Positions 30,838 to 45,600 of a stretch of 64,000 nucleotides of DNA are shown here, piece by piece. The notes beneath the pieces were generated by a model, which was not told the DNA's origin, ran no database searches, and saw only the letters and a program-made list of their open reading frames with translations. How positions within the stretch are numbered: position 1 is the first letter of the stretch; every line of letters begins with the position of its first letter. The position numbers and the translations under genes were made by a program. Source of the stretch: Dryas octopetala (lineage: Eukaryota > Streptophyta > Magnoliopsida > Rosales > Rosaceae); NCBI GenBank assembly GCA_963921425.1, contig OY992836.1, positions 18,245,614 through 18,309,613 on the forward strand, given 5' to 3'.

Positions 30838-33618
30838 AGATCGAGTCATCTGGGTCAATATATAAGCTAGGAGGAGATCTTAATGGAAATTCCAAGGTTT
30901 AATTCTAGCTAGCTAAGAATTACAAGATATCTGTGTATATATATAATATATGTAAACAATAAACACAGACATGTATTGTTATTTATATGTGGTAATTTTT
31001 TTTGGGTCAAATTTATATACGGTGTTGAGGGAAGGGAAAATCTAGAAGCTGCTAGCTTTTAAGAGATTTATCTATCTCAAGATTCTCATTAAAGTTGTTG
31101 TGTCGTAGTAGTTGGCGGTACACCCGAGTAGTACATTTGTCTAATGATGTATCTTAGTGTTTCGATTAAGACAACTTCTAGCTGTTGGTGTGGTACCAGC
31201 TTCTCAACTTCTGCCTTCCCAAAAACAATTTCACTCTCCGGGTCCTACCGTATCATGGGCGGACCCAGATTCAAAATTGGGCCAGGAGAAGAAGAAGAAG
31301 AGACTTTGGGCCACGGGAAGAAGAAGAAGACTGGACTGGGATAATTAGAAACAAGTATAATAGCTAGGCTGCTGAAATGACCTGGGCTTCAGCCCACGTC
31401 AGCCCAGCTATAGGTCTGCCCCTGTACCGCGTCCATATAAGATTTTAATATCAACTCTGAATTTATACATGTAATTATTTGTATACTTTTGACTCTATGA
31501 GTGATTGGTGATTATATTATTAATTTGTTTATTACGTGTAATTTTTTTCTCCTCCTACATGTGTAACTTGTCCTGTAGAGCGACCCTGTAGTCTTATAAT
31601 CAATTAGATAATGCTACTATTAATACTTGATAGTTCTGTATCTTGTTGCTTCTTGTCATAATAACTTCTTCATGGTCCAAAGTCAAACAATCCCAATAGA
31701 ATATCTCACATCGAAAATATAAAGTCGATCTTACCTTACATAATTTCTCTCCCCACTTAAACTAAAATGTTTGTAAATGTGATCACAATTTGCGAAAGAC
31801 TTGGAGTTCCGAGCATTATATTATATGACTTGGATTTTCTTACTAGGAATTAAAGTGATTTGATGATAAATTGGAATTCAATATAGCAAAAGCTTGAAGA
31901 CTACTTTCAGCGCGGATATGCATGCATATCCTTACGAGTAGGACAATGAGTCCTCGAGCCATGAATAATATTACATTATTAGCATATTACGTGTTTTTGC
32001 CATGCATGAGTTTATTGCATATAAAAATTATTCAAACTAATTTTCATGACGTGTGCATGCATGAAAGGAAGAAGAGGGAGGGTGAGAATTAATGTTCACG
32101 ATGGAATAAGAATTTACATAAGGTTATATATGGTTCCTTTTAATTTACCGTTTGAAAACAATTATAGTAATTGTTTTTTTAAGTAAATTACCGAAAATGC
32201 ATGCCTAAATGAATTTCTTTGACCCCAACATGTGGCCTTTCAAGGTTCTTTGGAATGTAATCCAAATTTCATTGCATGTACCATGATAGTTTTTATCCAA
32301 TGCATATATTACACGAAAATGGTTTCTTAACTTCTTTATAAGTATTATTATTTTTGGTCAAAATAATTTGTTATTTTTAAATTATAATCCACAACTTAAA
32401 ATTTCTGTTTGAAAAAAAAAAAAAATTAAAACCACTTCTGGATTATAAAAGCAGTTTGAAGCACTTCTTGGAGAAGCACCTGGTAAGTGCTTACTTAGCA
32501 AGTGCTTCCAGGTTCATTTACAAGAAGTACTTGGATTTTTTTAAAAAAACATTTATGTGCTTAGATCAAAAGCATAAGAAGCACTTCTAAACAAACTCTT
32601 ATAAGTGGCATTAGGGGTACAACTGAAAATGCTTTTCCTGATTATGGCTGATTAGTTTGTCATTCTTCATGCTTTTTTGAGATAAAAAGTTGTTGGTTCA
32701 ACTTTTTCTATGCGAACTTGTTGGCTTTTTATTTTCTCCTTTTTTTATTCCTGAAGTTTTTCATTTCCAAATTTGTATATTTTATTACATATTTAAACTT
32801 TAGAAAATCAGGATTAAATATCAAATATTAATAATTTTTTGGTATATCATGAAGACTATATAATATTTTATTTGAACTACCAAATTTAAATGTAGTTTTT
32901 TAAATTAGATCACAAATATGTTGGTCCTTTTGATTTGAGCCTTTTTTATTTTATATTTTTTTTTTTAGCCCACATATGATGGGTGTTAGTTAAAATTTAT
33001 AAGGTTTTGACAAAATTGCCTTTGAGACCTTTATATTATTTTAAAAATTTGCTAATGTAGTATGAACTTCACATTTAGTTGTGACTATACGACACTCACA
33101 ACTTCAAATTTAGTTGTGATCGAACGACAGTCACATCTAAGTTTGTGAGACAATCACAGTTAAGTTATGACTTAATTGAATTTTTTTTAGAAAAATTATA
33201 TTACAATATAGTATAAATAGAGGTTAAAATAATACTTTTTACTTAAAATAATACATAGTATAGTGGTGTGAGTTGTCTCTTTCAATTTACCAAGACAGTC
33301 ACAGTTAAATTGTGACTGGATTGATTTTTTTTTTATACAATATAGTATAAATTAATGTAATATTTGTAAATTATAATATTTTTTACTTTATTATTTTGTT
33401 TGACTTTTCAACTAGTACCTAATCTAAAATGCTATTTAATTTTGGTATCTAAACTAAAAAGTTATTGAAATTTAGTAGTTAAAATCAATGTACCTTTCAA
33501 ACTTTAAAATAATTGCAAACAAAACAAATCGTAGAATTGATTGTACCAAAATATTAGAAACTAAAAACTAAGTCTAAAGAACAATAAAACCGTATCCATA
33601 ATTGAAAGGATATTACAA

Positions 33619-33666
<48 letters not shown>

Positions 33667-36600
33667 TCTCTCTCTCAACTGTGGTATGGAAACAATCTTA
33701 AAAGTTGTATGTTCATTTAGTATTGAACTAGGGAATCACTAAACAAGCCTAGAGAGGGTGAATAGGCTTAATAAAAAATTTATACAATTTTAATTTTACA
33801 TAGTTCATTAATTAAGCAGCGGATTAAATTAATATAAATTAATCAACAAAGCAAAACAATCACAAACAATCACAAACAATCACAAAAACACCAAAGGTGG
33901 GTAAAAACCGCGGGACCTAGTCTAGATAAACAATTTATTATGATAACCTAAAAAGATACATTCAATGACTCAATTCAAACCCTAAATAGATTCATTCTAG
34001 AAAGTAAACTGACCTAACGTCATCTGTAGCTCTTCCATCACGAGAATTGTAGGGAGACCTTCTTGCCTACACCCTGAGGACAAGAGCTTACGAACTCGGC
34101 TTCAATCTTGATGCTCGAGTTCAATTCTTGATAGAAGAATGAATGAAGCTGATAGCTTGAATAAATTCACAATGAATAATCTATTTAAACTATCTATGTT
34201 TATGCACGACGAACTATCTTATATGATTAGTGTTTATGCAATGAGGATTTTCATACAATCATAACATAAATTACACTAGACTCAAGAATGCACAATCTCT
34301 CAAAAGTGTATATTATGCGTGAACGCCTAGACTTATAAGAAAGCTAGGTATTTATAAGAAACAAAACATTAACAGAATAGGAAATAAGTCATAAATCTTG
34401 TTGGAAAAGATTAGAATTGATATCTGACTTAAAAATCTTATGGAACAAGGAAATAAGACAAAAACCTTATAAGAGAATGAAATAAGTCATAGACTCTATA
34501 TGGAAAGTTTAGATATGAATTAGGAATGAAACCCATGAAAAAATAGGATTAGAAAACCTTGGAAAATAGAAAAATTCTCGCGGGATCGATCCTACTGTGG
34601 AATTGAAAAGTCGATCCTACAGTTAAGTACCTACTGGAAGATCGATCCTCCCAGCCATAGGATTGATCCTTTGGTGTAATTTTTTCTAAATTCATGTTTT
34701 TCACGCATTGGATCGATCCTCCCAATGAAAAAATATAGGCATTCATCTTAAAACTAATTGGCAATGGAAGGAGTAGCCCAAACCTTTATAAGCCACTATG
34801 CAAGGCCTCACATTTTTAATGTGAGATCTTTATCTCAATACGCCATCGCACGTGTGGCATTACTCAAGTCTAACACGTTGACAATTCATATTAGGTGACG
34901 TGAAAGCACGTGTGGCCGTTGGGCCTAACACGTGGATAGCTTGCTCTGATACCATGAAGAGCAAATAAACGACAAGGGGAAGAAAACTGAATGGGATATA
35001 GACCACTGCTACTTGAGCCTTGGAAAAGAGTCCTCCCCGTTTTGAGATCCTTCACACGAAAAGAGTCGGGAAAAATTAGAAAATAGCAATTGTTATCTTT
35101 AGTGAACTAATGAGCAGAAAGAAGATTAGTAGAAGCATTTGGAGAATAAAGAACATAATGAAGAGTAAAAGGAGTAGAAGAATGGGTAAGAATGGAAGAA
35201 CCAATTTTCGTAATGGGCAAACCTGTACCAGAAGCAATACCACCAACATTATCACCATGATAGTCACGAGGGTTAACTAAGTTACCCATATCAGAGGTAA
35301 TATGAGTATGAGTAGCCCAAACCTTTATAAGCTACTATGCAAGACCTTACATTTTTAATGTGAGATCTTTCTCTGAACACTCAACTCCCAAGGGTAGGAT
35401 CGGTCTTCTGCATCTAAAACACATTTTCAACAATTTTTAACACCCTTTTCAATTCCAAAAACATTTAATCACATATGAACATGATCCTAACCACCTATAA
35501 TGAATGCAAGGTCTCTAAGTCACATTACCTTAGCCTAAAAGATTGAACATCGAATCATTCGTTTCAAATTCACTTTGATCTTAAGCCTTGATTAACATGC
35601 TTCACTTCAAACTTCTCTTTGACCCACAAACTCTAACTTATCTAGAAACTTACATAATGATGTGTTTTGTCTTAGAAAATTTTCAATTACAAAATCTTAC
35701 TTTAACAATTTGGTACACGTATTCCTTGAACTCTATAAAATCATAAATGAAATTGGGGAAAAAAGGAGATATAATTATATCGTTCAAATTTTGAGATGTT
35801 TGCATATTTTTCGCTTCAAACAAAATTGATGACTACAAGACTCGTAGCTCATATAGGAAACTAAAAAGAGCTGTTAGTTGAAAAAGTTTTGTATGCATAT
35901 TGTAGTCATTTGTATGGTATATGTGTTGGCGTCTTTGATTTTCGGACATGGATCATTTTGATTTTAGTATTACTTGACGTTCAATGTGAGTCTCGTCTCA
36001 CAAATTTTTTGTTTCCCTTTCCATAGTCAAAGTTAAAGAGATCTTTGATCTAAGGTTAACATTAGAATTATCTGTTAACTTCTAATCAAAATGCAAAACA
36101 TGCCTAGCACAACTAATCAGTATTGAGTCCCGCATCGGTTATATCTTGGGTCGATTTGGGTTATATTGAGCTCGGATTGGTTATATATATCTTGGATCGG
36201 TTTGGTTATATAAGAGAATCCTCTACCCCCCACGCCACACACCCAAGGTCCCGAGAAGGTAGGGAGCTTCATGAATGAGTAATCATTTGGGAATTTCCTC
36301 TAGGTGTCCTTAGGTCGTAAAATATATTAGAGTCATTATAATCCCACCATGCAAGCTCGAGGCACTGTGGTAAAAGTTTGGATCCTGACAAGGTTGCTAA
36401 AGATCAATTGCAGGCCTTCAGAAGACGTAAGAGAATTTAAGGGGAGATTATAATACCCTATATATGTTTGCGTGACCTGTGCCAATGTGTGTTGGATCTC
36501 ACATCAATTATGTATTAGGTCAGTCTAGGCTATATAACGGTTGCAGGGAGCTTTATTACTGACTAGTCTTTTTCACATATCACGTTGAGGTGGTGATCGT

Positions 36601-39600
36601 GTCCCCGAGTCGTGAGATAACATCTTTGTATTTGCTAAGAGAGACACTAAGCTCACCAAGAAGAGATCAATACCAAGGAAATCTTAGCAACAATGGTAGC
36701 AAATGCACGATACTCGACTTCGATAAAAGATCATTTTCTTAGTGGAGCACTAGGAGATTGCAAGATAAACAAAATAGGCACGATCATCACAGTTCTCAAC
36801 CCAGTAAGTAGGCATGCAATTGGGGAGTGCTTTGTTGTTTTGAGATGTCCAAGAAAACGCTTGGTTGTTTGTCTATTGTGTCTGAGAGGGTGATGGGTAA
36901 TATTGAAAACCCAAATCCTTACTAGAGGACCAATGAGAGAGAGTCCTTACTAGAGAACCGATGTGAGAGAGCCCAAATAAGTTCATAAATATAATATGCC
37001 ACAATAAGATCATATATCGACGAGAAAATAAGCCACAATATTACAATATGGTGAATGGTAAGTGAGGCATCCAGAGCTTAAGTTTATAAAACAGTAATTT
37101 TTTGTCTTTGAGAGTAATTTATTAAAAAGATTATGGTAATGTTGGACGGAATGGAGTGACACTTTGGAAAGATGTGTTATGATACGCAAAAAGGAAGGTG
37201 GACTAATCAAGTGTGGAATGTCATAGGATGTGATGAGTGGACTGGTAAGGAGTAAAGACATTTGTAGGCATTTTGAGGGTTTGGAATAAATAGCGACTCA
37301 CCGGTGAGAGTGATGTTCTAGTTTATGCTTGCTACAACTGTAAGGTCGTATAGCACAAACAACTAACGACAATAAGCTTGTGGTAGTTGGGTACTTGGGT
37401 CATTTGAGGAAAATGGGATTCAAATGGGAGCTTGTGTTGAAGTTTTAGGGTGATTGAGCACAAAAAGATAGTGGTATTGAAACTTGGTGAAGTAGAGTTT
37501 ATTTTGTCTGTTCAGTTTGTATGATTTACTCAGGCATTCTTTGGAGTGCAAATAAAATATCCTGTGTAATAAAACTCAAATTTTATTGTTAACCGCTCTA
37601 ATTGAGAAGAAGTATATTTTTAATTGATGAAAGAAGTTTTAATATAATGAATAATTTAGCATTATATGATTATGAAGACCTGAAAAAACAAACCCAACTC
37701 AAGGATGAAGCCCGATGCTTGCTCATGACCTAGCCTCAGGTCCACCAATTCACATGCAAGGCCAACATCTTGGTTCTTGGTCTCTTAAGCCCACATTGTC
37801 AAATTGCTCATAATTAGCCTTGCAAGCCGACGTAAAATGAGATTAAAGATGACAGGATAGGTGACGAAGGAAGGAGTGCACCCTAATTATCTATTAGTTT
37901 TTGATAGGTGAACCCCGCATAGCTGATTTGATGGTCTCAAGACACTCACTCTAGTTTGCCACTTTGCATTGTACTCTAAATATCTTAGCCTATGATCTGA
38001 TAATGCATTTTCAAAGTGGTTGTTTACAATCACAATTAAATTGAAGCTTTTATGACCTTAATTACTTAATTATAGTAGCAAATACATGAGCGTCTCTGTT
38101 TTTTTTTTTTTCCCCCTTTTTGTCTCTTTGGAAATATTTTCTGGGTCTGCAATTAAAATTGGAAATCAAATTACAAAAGAATCCTTTTAGCATGAAAAGC
38201 TGCAGAGTATCAATATTGGTTTCTGTAGTTCATCCTAACTGGTCTCTGCTTGAAATAGTCCTAAAAGAACCCTCACACACATCCACAGATTCCACACCCA
38301 TATAACAAGAAAATGAACCCCATTAAATTCACTATCAGTTTCTATTGCCCCACTTAGTTTTTTTTTTTATAGGTAAGGCCAAAGAACAAAACTTACCTAT
38401 AACAAAGATATAACAAAGATATAACAAAGATAGAGGCTGACTTGGCATTCCAAGAGATAGATTATGTCTTGATATTTGTTATGTGATAGAAATATAAAAG
38501 CATATGTGTCATCATGTTATTGGATTGAGATAATAAATTAACCATATCTCTTTTGTAGGAAAGTTTCTCTCAAGCCCCAATAATTGATTTGATGGTTTCA
38601 CACTCACTTTAGTTTGCCTTATATTCTAAATATCTTTATTATAGCCTTTGGTCTCATCATAATATTCTAGAATAAAATAGCTATCAAGGAATCTTACTAA
38701 ATTAACATTTTGATGTACTCAACCAAGCAATCGTCAAATTACCCTGCAAATAGATTAAGTGCTTAACATTTCTCAAGCTTGGCCCGTTTAGTCATTTTAT
38801 GCATATGGTTTTTCCATCAAAAAACATGTATATGAGCTCAAACATCTTGTACAGGACCAATCTTAAAGTTGATGATGTCAAAAACCCGAAAATTCCAAAA
38901 CTGAGACTTAGTTGCTTTTGTCTGCAACAGGACCAACCTTTAAAATCATGGTTGTGAATTGTAATGGTGTTCTTGATCGTGAACTCTTTCTGATTCTTGC
39001 TAGGAACAGTACTGGTTAATTTGGTCTAAACATGTCATATATAGTTCCTCTATTCTTTACTGTTCATGTTTCTTCTGTAATACATTCTACAGGTTAGTTT
39101 AATTAATTGTTGAGTGGTTGGTTAATTACTGGAGCATCTTTGCTTTCTTAGATGATTAGTTATTTTATGAGGCAACGCTTTTTAGGTCATTGGAAATTTA
39201 GTTCTGGGTCTGCATTATAATTGGTAATCAATTGCATTCTGGGTCTGCAATATAGGTAATCAAATTCCAAAAGAACCCTTTTAGTATGAAAAATTGAGGA
39301 TTATCATATATTGGTTTCTCTAGTTGAACCTTGGACTTGTGAGAATGTGGAGTGTTGTCCCACATTGGAATATTATAACAGGGTCTTGAGCTACTCCTCC
39401 TATTGCCAATTGGTTTTGGAATGAACGTCTAGATTTTTTCATGGTATGGTTTTAGGATGGATGTCTAGATTTCTTCAGGACCAACATAGAAATCGGTTTA
39501 TGCTTGAAATAGTCCTAAACAAATTGGAAATCGAATTCTGGGTCTGCAGTGTAATTGAAAATCAAATTATGGGTCTGCACTGTAATTGGAAATCAAATTC

Positions 39601-42600
39601 TGGGTCTGTAATATAATTGGAAATCAACTTCCAAAACAACCCTTTTTAGTATGAAAAACTGAGGATTATTAATATTGGCTTCTCTAGTACTAGTTCAACC
39701 TTGGACCAACATACCCACAACATCCTTTTTCCCTAGAACCCAATCAATTTCACTATAATCTAGTGTTGTATCTATTTGCAAACCACCATGTGGACCAAAT
39801 TCAATTTTCAGCAGAGTGGGTATGCTTGGTCACATACATTAATTGATCTTATATATCTGATAATTGAGGCTAATGTTCACTTCACCTACTTCTTTCCATG
39901 AGTACATTCTCTTCTATAACATTGGGCCCTGAAAATTAACACTCTTAAGTATTTCATCCTTTTGTGTTTTGAAGCACCAAGGATGTGATTGCAAGGTACA
40001 AATCGCACTCTATTAATGCTGAAAAATTGGACCAACCATCCCTTGAGCAGCAGGTACTTCAATTCATTTGAATAGTTTCCCCTGTTTTTAGAAGAAAATA
40101 AATCCAGTAAAGTTTTTAGTCAATGTAAGACAATCTACGTAGACTTACAGTTTCAAAACGTATTTTGAAAAATCTGATCGAGTGTTTTGACTTACGTGTT
40201 AGAATTACATATATGCATGCAGACCAAACTATTCTTGAATAGAGAAGCTTTGCTTAGCTTAATACTTAATTTTCAACACTCTAGCTGAGGCATTACATGT
40301 TTCCGACAGAGATGTATATTTATCATCTCTAAGTCTCTAACATGGATTCGATAGGGAACATGTTATCTAGACAATTATCGTAACATCGACTCGATCTGGT
40401 ACATGTTATCTAGACCAATTAATCGAAGGGATTAATAAGTGGACTAGTACTTCATTCAAGTTCATAATCTGGTATTACCTTAGTTGGTTAGGCTTGAGGT
40501 AAATCCTAAATACTTAGGTCCATTATTTTTCAATTGTTTATAAGCTTTTCCATTGGTCATAATTATTCAAAGTAAATTACGATCTTATTTCACATTTTAG
40601 CTAGAGAAGAAAAAGAACATCAAGTTGAGTAAGGAAGTTGCGGACAAGAGCCACCAACTAAGGTAATTAATTAATTAATTGTAATCAATTAATATGGTTT
40701 TGTATTAAGGTATTATTTTTTAGGAACGCTAGCTATTATTTTAATGTGTCTACTGATATTAGAGTGCGTGCCTTCTTGCAACAGGCAACTGATGGGAGAT
40801 GATCTTCAGGGGTTGGATATTGATGAATTGCAGAAGCTGGAAAAGATGATTGAAGCAGGACTTAGCCGGGTGATTGAAACTAAGGTTTGTGCTAATAATT
40901 CGGTTTCTGAAAGCTTAGGTGTGTTTCAAGTTGAGTACTGTTACACACATCAAATTTATTTGTTAAATTTTGTTCACCAGATAATGTGGCAAGTTTTTCA
41001 TTTGTTCAAATTTGAGTCCACTCTGAACTTTAATTATAGCAAGTGATAAATTAACGTGTGTATTAACACATTATTTGTTATGCAACTTGGTAACTATGAT
41101 ATTATTCTTTGTAATATATATACATATGTCTATAGGGATACATCTAAATGAAAATTTTCCGTTACTTTCAGGAAGAAAGAATTATGAGTGACATTATGGA
41201 ACTTGAAAGAAAGGTTAGCAAGTTACATACAACAACAGTATCACTAGATGTACCATATTCACTTAGAAAAGTTTTTAAAGCGGATGACACTAGATTTTGC
41301 AGATTTGCTTATCAAATTGAAGCCCGTTTATTTTGGCTTGAAGGGGTTTCGATTATGAAATTGAAATTCATTTGGCTGGTTTGAAGGGATCTCTACTTGG
41401 ATCTCATTCGTTGATTTAACTAAAATAGCCAATCCAAAAGGGCTCCGTTTCACAATTTAAACCATTTATAGCCAAAACTGAGAGTTTGGGTCTACAAATT
41501 TGAAAATGTGCAACATTCGTTTTAAAAGCTAGCTCTTTTGTTTAGTTATTTCATATTACATTGATCACATTTATTGTTGGGAACATCTTACTCAAATTTT
41601 TTTTTTTTTTCAAAAATTGAGATTTTTTTTTAAATGTGAGTTTTCAAAATTAATTTTAAAAATTTGAAAACTTATTTGGTAACAATTTTTAAATTGTAAA
41701 AATAATGACAGCTAAGGAAGAAATAAGTATAAAAAAAATTAAGAAAAATAATGTTTTATCATTTTTTAAAAAAAGTTTTTGAAAATTTTTTTTCTAAAAA
41801 TTATTTTTAAAAATGGTCTATCAAACATGTTTTCTTGATTAAAATATATTTAGTTTTAAAAAAAAAAAAAATTGAATAGGCCCTAAAATTTTGAGATTGG
41901 ATTTAGAGTTCGACTTTTTTTCTTCTATTTGGCTTCTCTCACTAACTAAGGGGGGTGTCCCCAACTCAGATTTTAAAGGAGTTTAATGGATTTTAAAATC
42001 CATAGAATCTATCAAAATCCAAAGGAATTGGGTGGAATTCTTATGGAATTTGTTATGTGTAAAAAATGCATTCAAATCCAACCAAATCCATCCAAATCCA
42101 TTAAAATCCTTCACTTAATGAAATCCATGACTTTTTGAGGACACCTGGATTTCATTGGAATCCATTAAAATCTGAATTGGGGACACCTAAACTTCATTGG
42201 AATCCATTAAAATCTAAATTGGGGACACCTAAATTTCATTAGACTTTTAAAATCCACCCCAATCTAAGTTGGGGACACCTGGATTTCATTGGAATCCATT
42301 AAAATCTGAATTGGGGACACCTAAACTTCATTGGAATCCATTAAAATCTAAATTGGGGACACCTAAATTTCATTAGACTTTTAAAATCCAATGAAATCTA
42401 AGTTGGGGAAAACTGCAGGGAGCTGAGTTGGTAAAAGCGAAAAACCAATTGAGGCAGAGGGTAAGAAACCACTATAATTTACAGATGTGACATTTCGAAA
42501 GGCTCTTAATTAAAGTTTGGTGACATTTATGCACTATAATTTACAGATGGTGATGTTATCCAATAAAAACAGAATTGTCCTTTTGGAGTCGGATAATTTG

Positions 42601-45600
42601 ATTGCAGAAGATGGAATGTCATCGAATTCTGCCACAAATGTCACCAACGGCAGTAGTTGTCCTTCTCTAGAAGATGACTGCTCTGACACATTATCTCTCA
42701 AACTGGGGTGAGCTTTGCTTTTCAGGAGACGTGTGTTATTTCCTTTTCTCAAAATGCTATGTGTATCAGGTTTTTGGTACTGTTCCATCTCTAATAAAGT
42801 GTGACTCACTTTTATAGGTAGGCCTATCTTTATTAGAAATGTAGTACAAAGAATATGGTACATCTAGCATTCCCATTTTAATATTAATTAAATCAAGTAT
42901 CCATACTTGCACCAACTAGCTATTGGTCTATTTTATTTTCCACATTTCTAATAAAGGTGTGACTTACTTTTATAGGTAAACTTTGCCTTTATTAGTGAGG
43001 TGGTACAAAAAATGTGATACACCCAACATTTCTATATTAAAATTAATTAAATCAAGTATCAATACTTGGACCAACTAGCTATTGGTCAGTTCTATTTTTC
43101 TCTATTTGATTGGAAAAGGTCATAAATTTGATTCTTCCTCAATAGATTAAAAAAGTACTAAGTACTCGAGCAACACATAAACCATTGTTTCACTTTTACC
43201 TCTATCCCTTAAATTGATGTGCATGTGTTGTTCCTGGAAAAAAAATATATATGTGCGTGGGTTGGAGGTTGGAAGTTGAAGTATATATAGACAAAATGGG
43301 ATATGTGGAATGAATAGTTTGGTTGACAAAGGAGAGAGAGTGAAGGTATAACTATCTAGAAATTAGTTAATAATTATTATATTATCTTTAACTAATATGT
43401 TTATTATGTAAATTGTGAACAAGGAATGAGTGTATTTTAGAGTTTAAGGTTAAGCATTTTAGTTGGCCAAAAAAAAAAGGTTAAGCATTTTAGATTGAGT
43501 GCTTATATTTTCACTCTCTTATTCTTTTTGATCACCCATTTTATTTTTACATCCACCATTAAATTTGAAAAAAAATATAAATTTAGAAATAATATATCTT
43601 CCTACTTCCCATTATTCCTATAATATCCTTTGATAGTCCAACTCAAACACTCATCTACTACACACTCTTTCCACCCCCTTAATTATCATCCCACATACCC
43701 ATATATTTTCATAAACTCTAATTCTACTGTCACCAAAACTAAAAATCGATGATATATTTGGTTGATGCCCATACATCTTTTAAAATGTATGATTATTCTA
43801 TACCCTAAACTCTTTTTATGTATTTATTTATTGTTTTGGAAAAAAAATTCATTATATTTTAATGTATCTTTTGATTTCGAAATTGAATATTAATCTTAGA
43901 GATTTAATTTGAAATTTAGGAATAAATTATAGGATGGGTATAAGATTTTCTCTCTTCTATTTGCAAAAATATGGGTGAGTGGAATGATGGTTAAGGGGCG
44001 TGGGAAGAGTATTTAGTTGGTGGGTGTATTGAGTTGGTATATCAAAGGATATTATAGAAATAATAGGAGGTAAAATAGTGTTTTTATATTTTTAAAAAAT
44101 TTAATGGTGGACATAAAAATAAGGTGGGTAGAGAAATAAGACGGCGGGTGTAAATATAAGCACTCTTTAATTTTTGTGTATAGAATTTTGGAAGATACTT
44201 AAATAGATGTGGAAAGTAATATAATTTTAATCTCAAGCATAATAACAATAAATAAATATGTCCGTTAATTTTAGGTATCAAATTTTAATGTTATTTCATT
44301 TTAACTACTAAAATATTTATGTTATTTCACTTTAAATACTAAATTTTAGTTTAGGTACCAGCTTTAAAAAACATAGCAACTTTTTATTTATTTATTTTTT
44401 CAGTGTGTGCAAGACTTAAACTTTAATATTTAGTCTCTAGGTTATAGGACTTCATTTCTCGAGCCTAAATCAAAAGCACTAAACTCTCGTAAACTTTGAA
44501 TTTTTATGAATTTCAAACCGTCACAATTGTGACTGTTCGACTGACGAATAGTCACAACTGTATAGTAAACTGATTTATGACCTAGGCTAGTACCTAAACT
44601 AAAAAAAAATTAATGTCTTGTTCTAAGTTAGTACCTAAACTAATAAATAATTAGTGTCTTGCTGCTTTGCTAAAAAACTAATAATATTTGGTATTTAATT
44701 CTAATTTTTTTATAAATAAATAAAGTAATATATGAGATTCAATCTTTGATCGTTTATGAATACACAATACTTTAGAGGGCAAAGTACATTTTTGTCCTTA
44801 TATTTTGACATGAAATATTTAGCCTTTGTTGGCTTAAATTTTTCGAATTTGATCATTGTGTTTTATGTTGTTTGCAATTTTAGGACATTTTGCATTTAAC
44901 GTCATATTTTTTTCTCAAATTAAAACTAATAACTTGTTTAACCTCGCGAGTGTACTCAAGAATGACAAAAAATTATGTATGTATCATTGAATTTGATTTT
45001 CAAACAAGAATTCAAAGAAATTCCAAATTCAAAGTGCAAACCTTAAAAATTTTGTAAGCCTCAATTTATCTAGAAAATAAAAATTGAAATTAGTTTTAAA
45101 AAGTCCATAAGATGATATTTTAATACCCTGACAAAATATTTCGAAAGAATAAATGGATAATTAATCCCCAAATTGAAACAAAGGAACTAAATTCGCCAAA
45201 TTTAAATCACGAGGATTGAATATGATTCCGGATGAAAACAAAGTTAAAATTTTATGTACTAACTATGACTTGACTCCTGATTGGCATGTCTTAATTGTAA
45301 TTAGTTTCATATTGGGCTTGTATCCCCTAGATTGTCTAGGGTTGTATCACTATATATATGCCTCATAAAGTTGGAGAATAATACAGAAAACTATTTCACT
45401 ATCTTTTATTTGTCAAAATCTTACACAAAATGATCAAAATATCTTTATTCAAGCATTATGGAGCCGCCATGTAATAAAATTACTCAACGAAATAAAAGAT
45501 TTGGTCTTAATTGTAAATTAAAGTAAATTACATAAATTTTATCAAAAAAATTTTAGTAAGGGATTAAGTGAAAATTATTCAAACTACAAAATTAAAATAT

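Noticed and set aside
42461..42484. Alternative exon 7 acceptor (ATTTACAG) in DAM-A
   Set aside because: It duplicates the real acceptor sequence but would leave an intron of only 24 nt, below the plant minimum.
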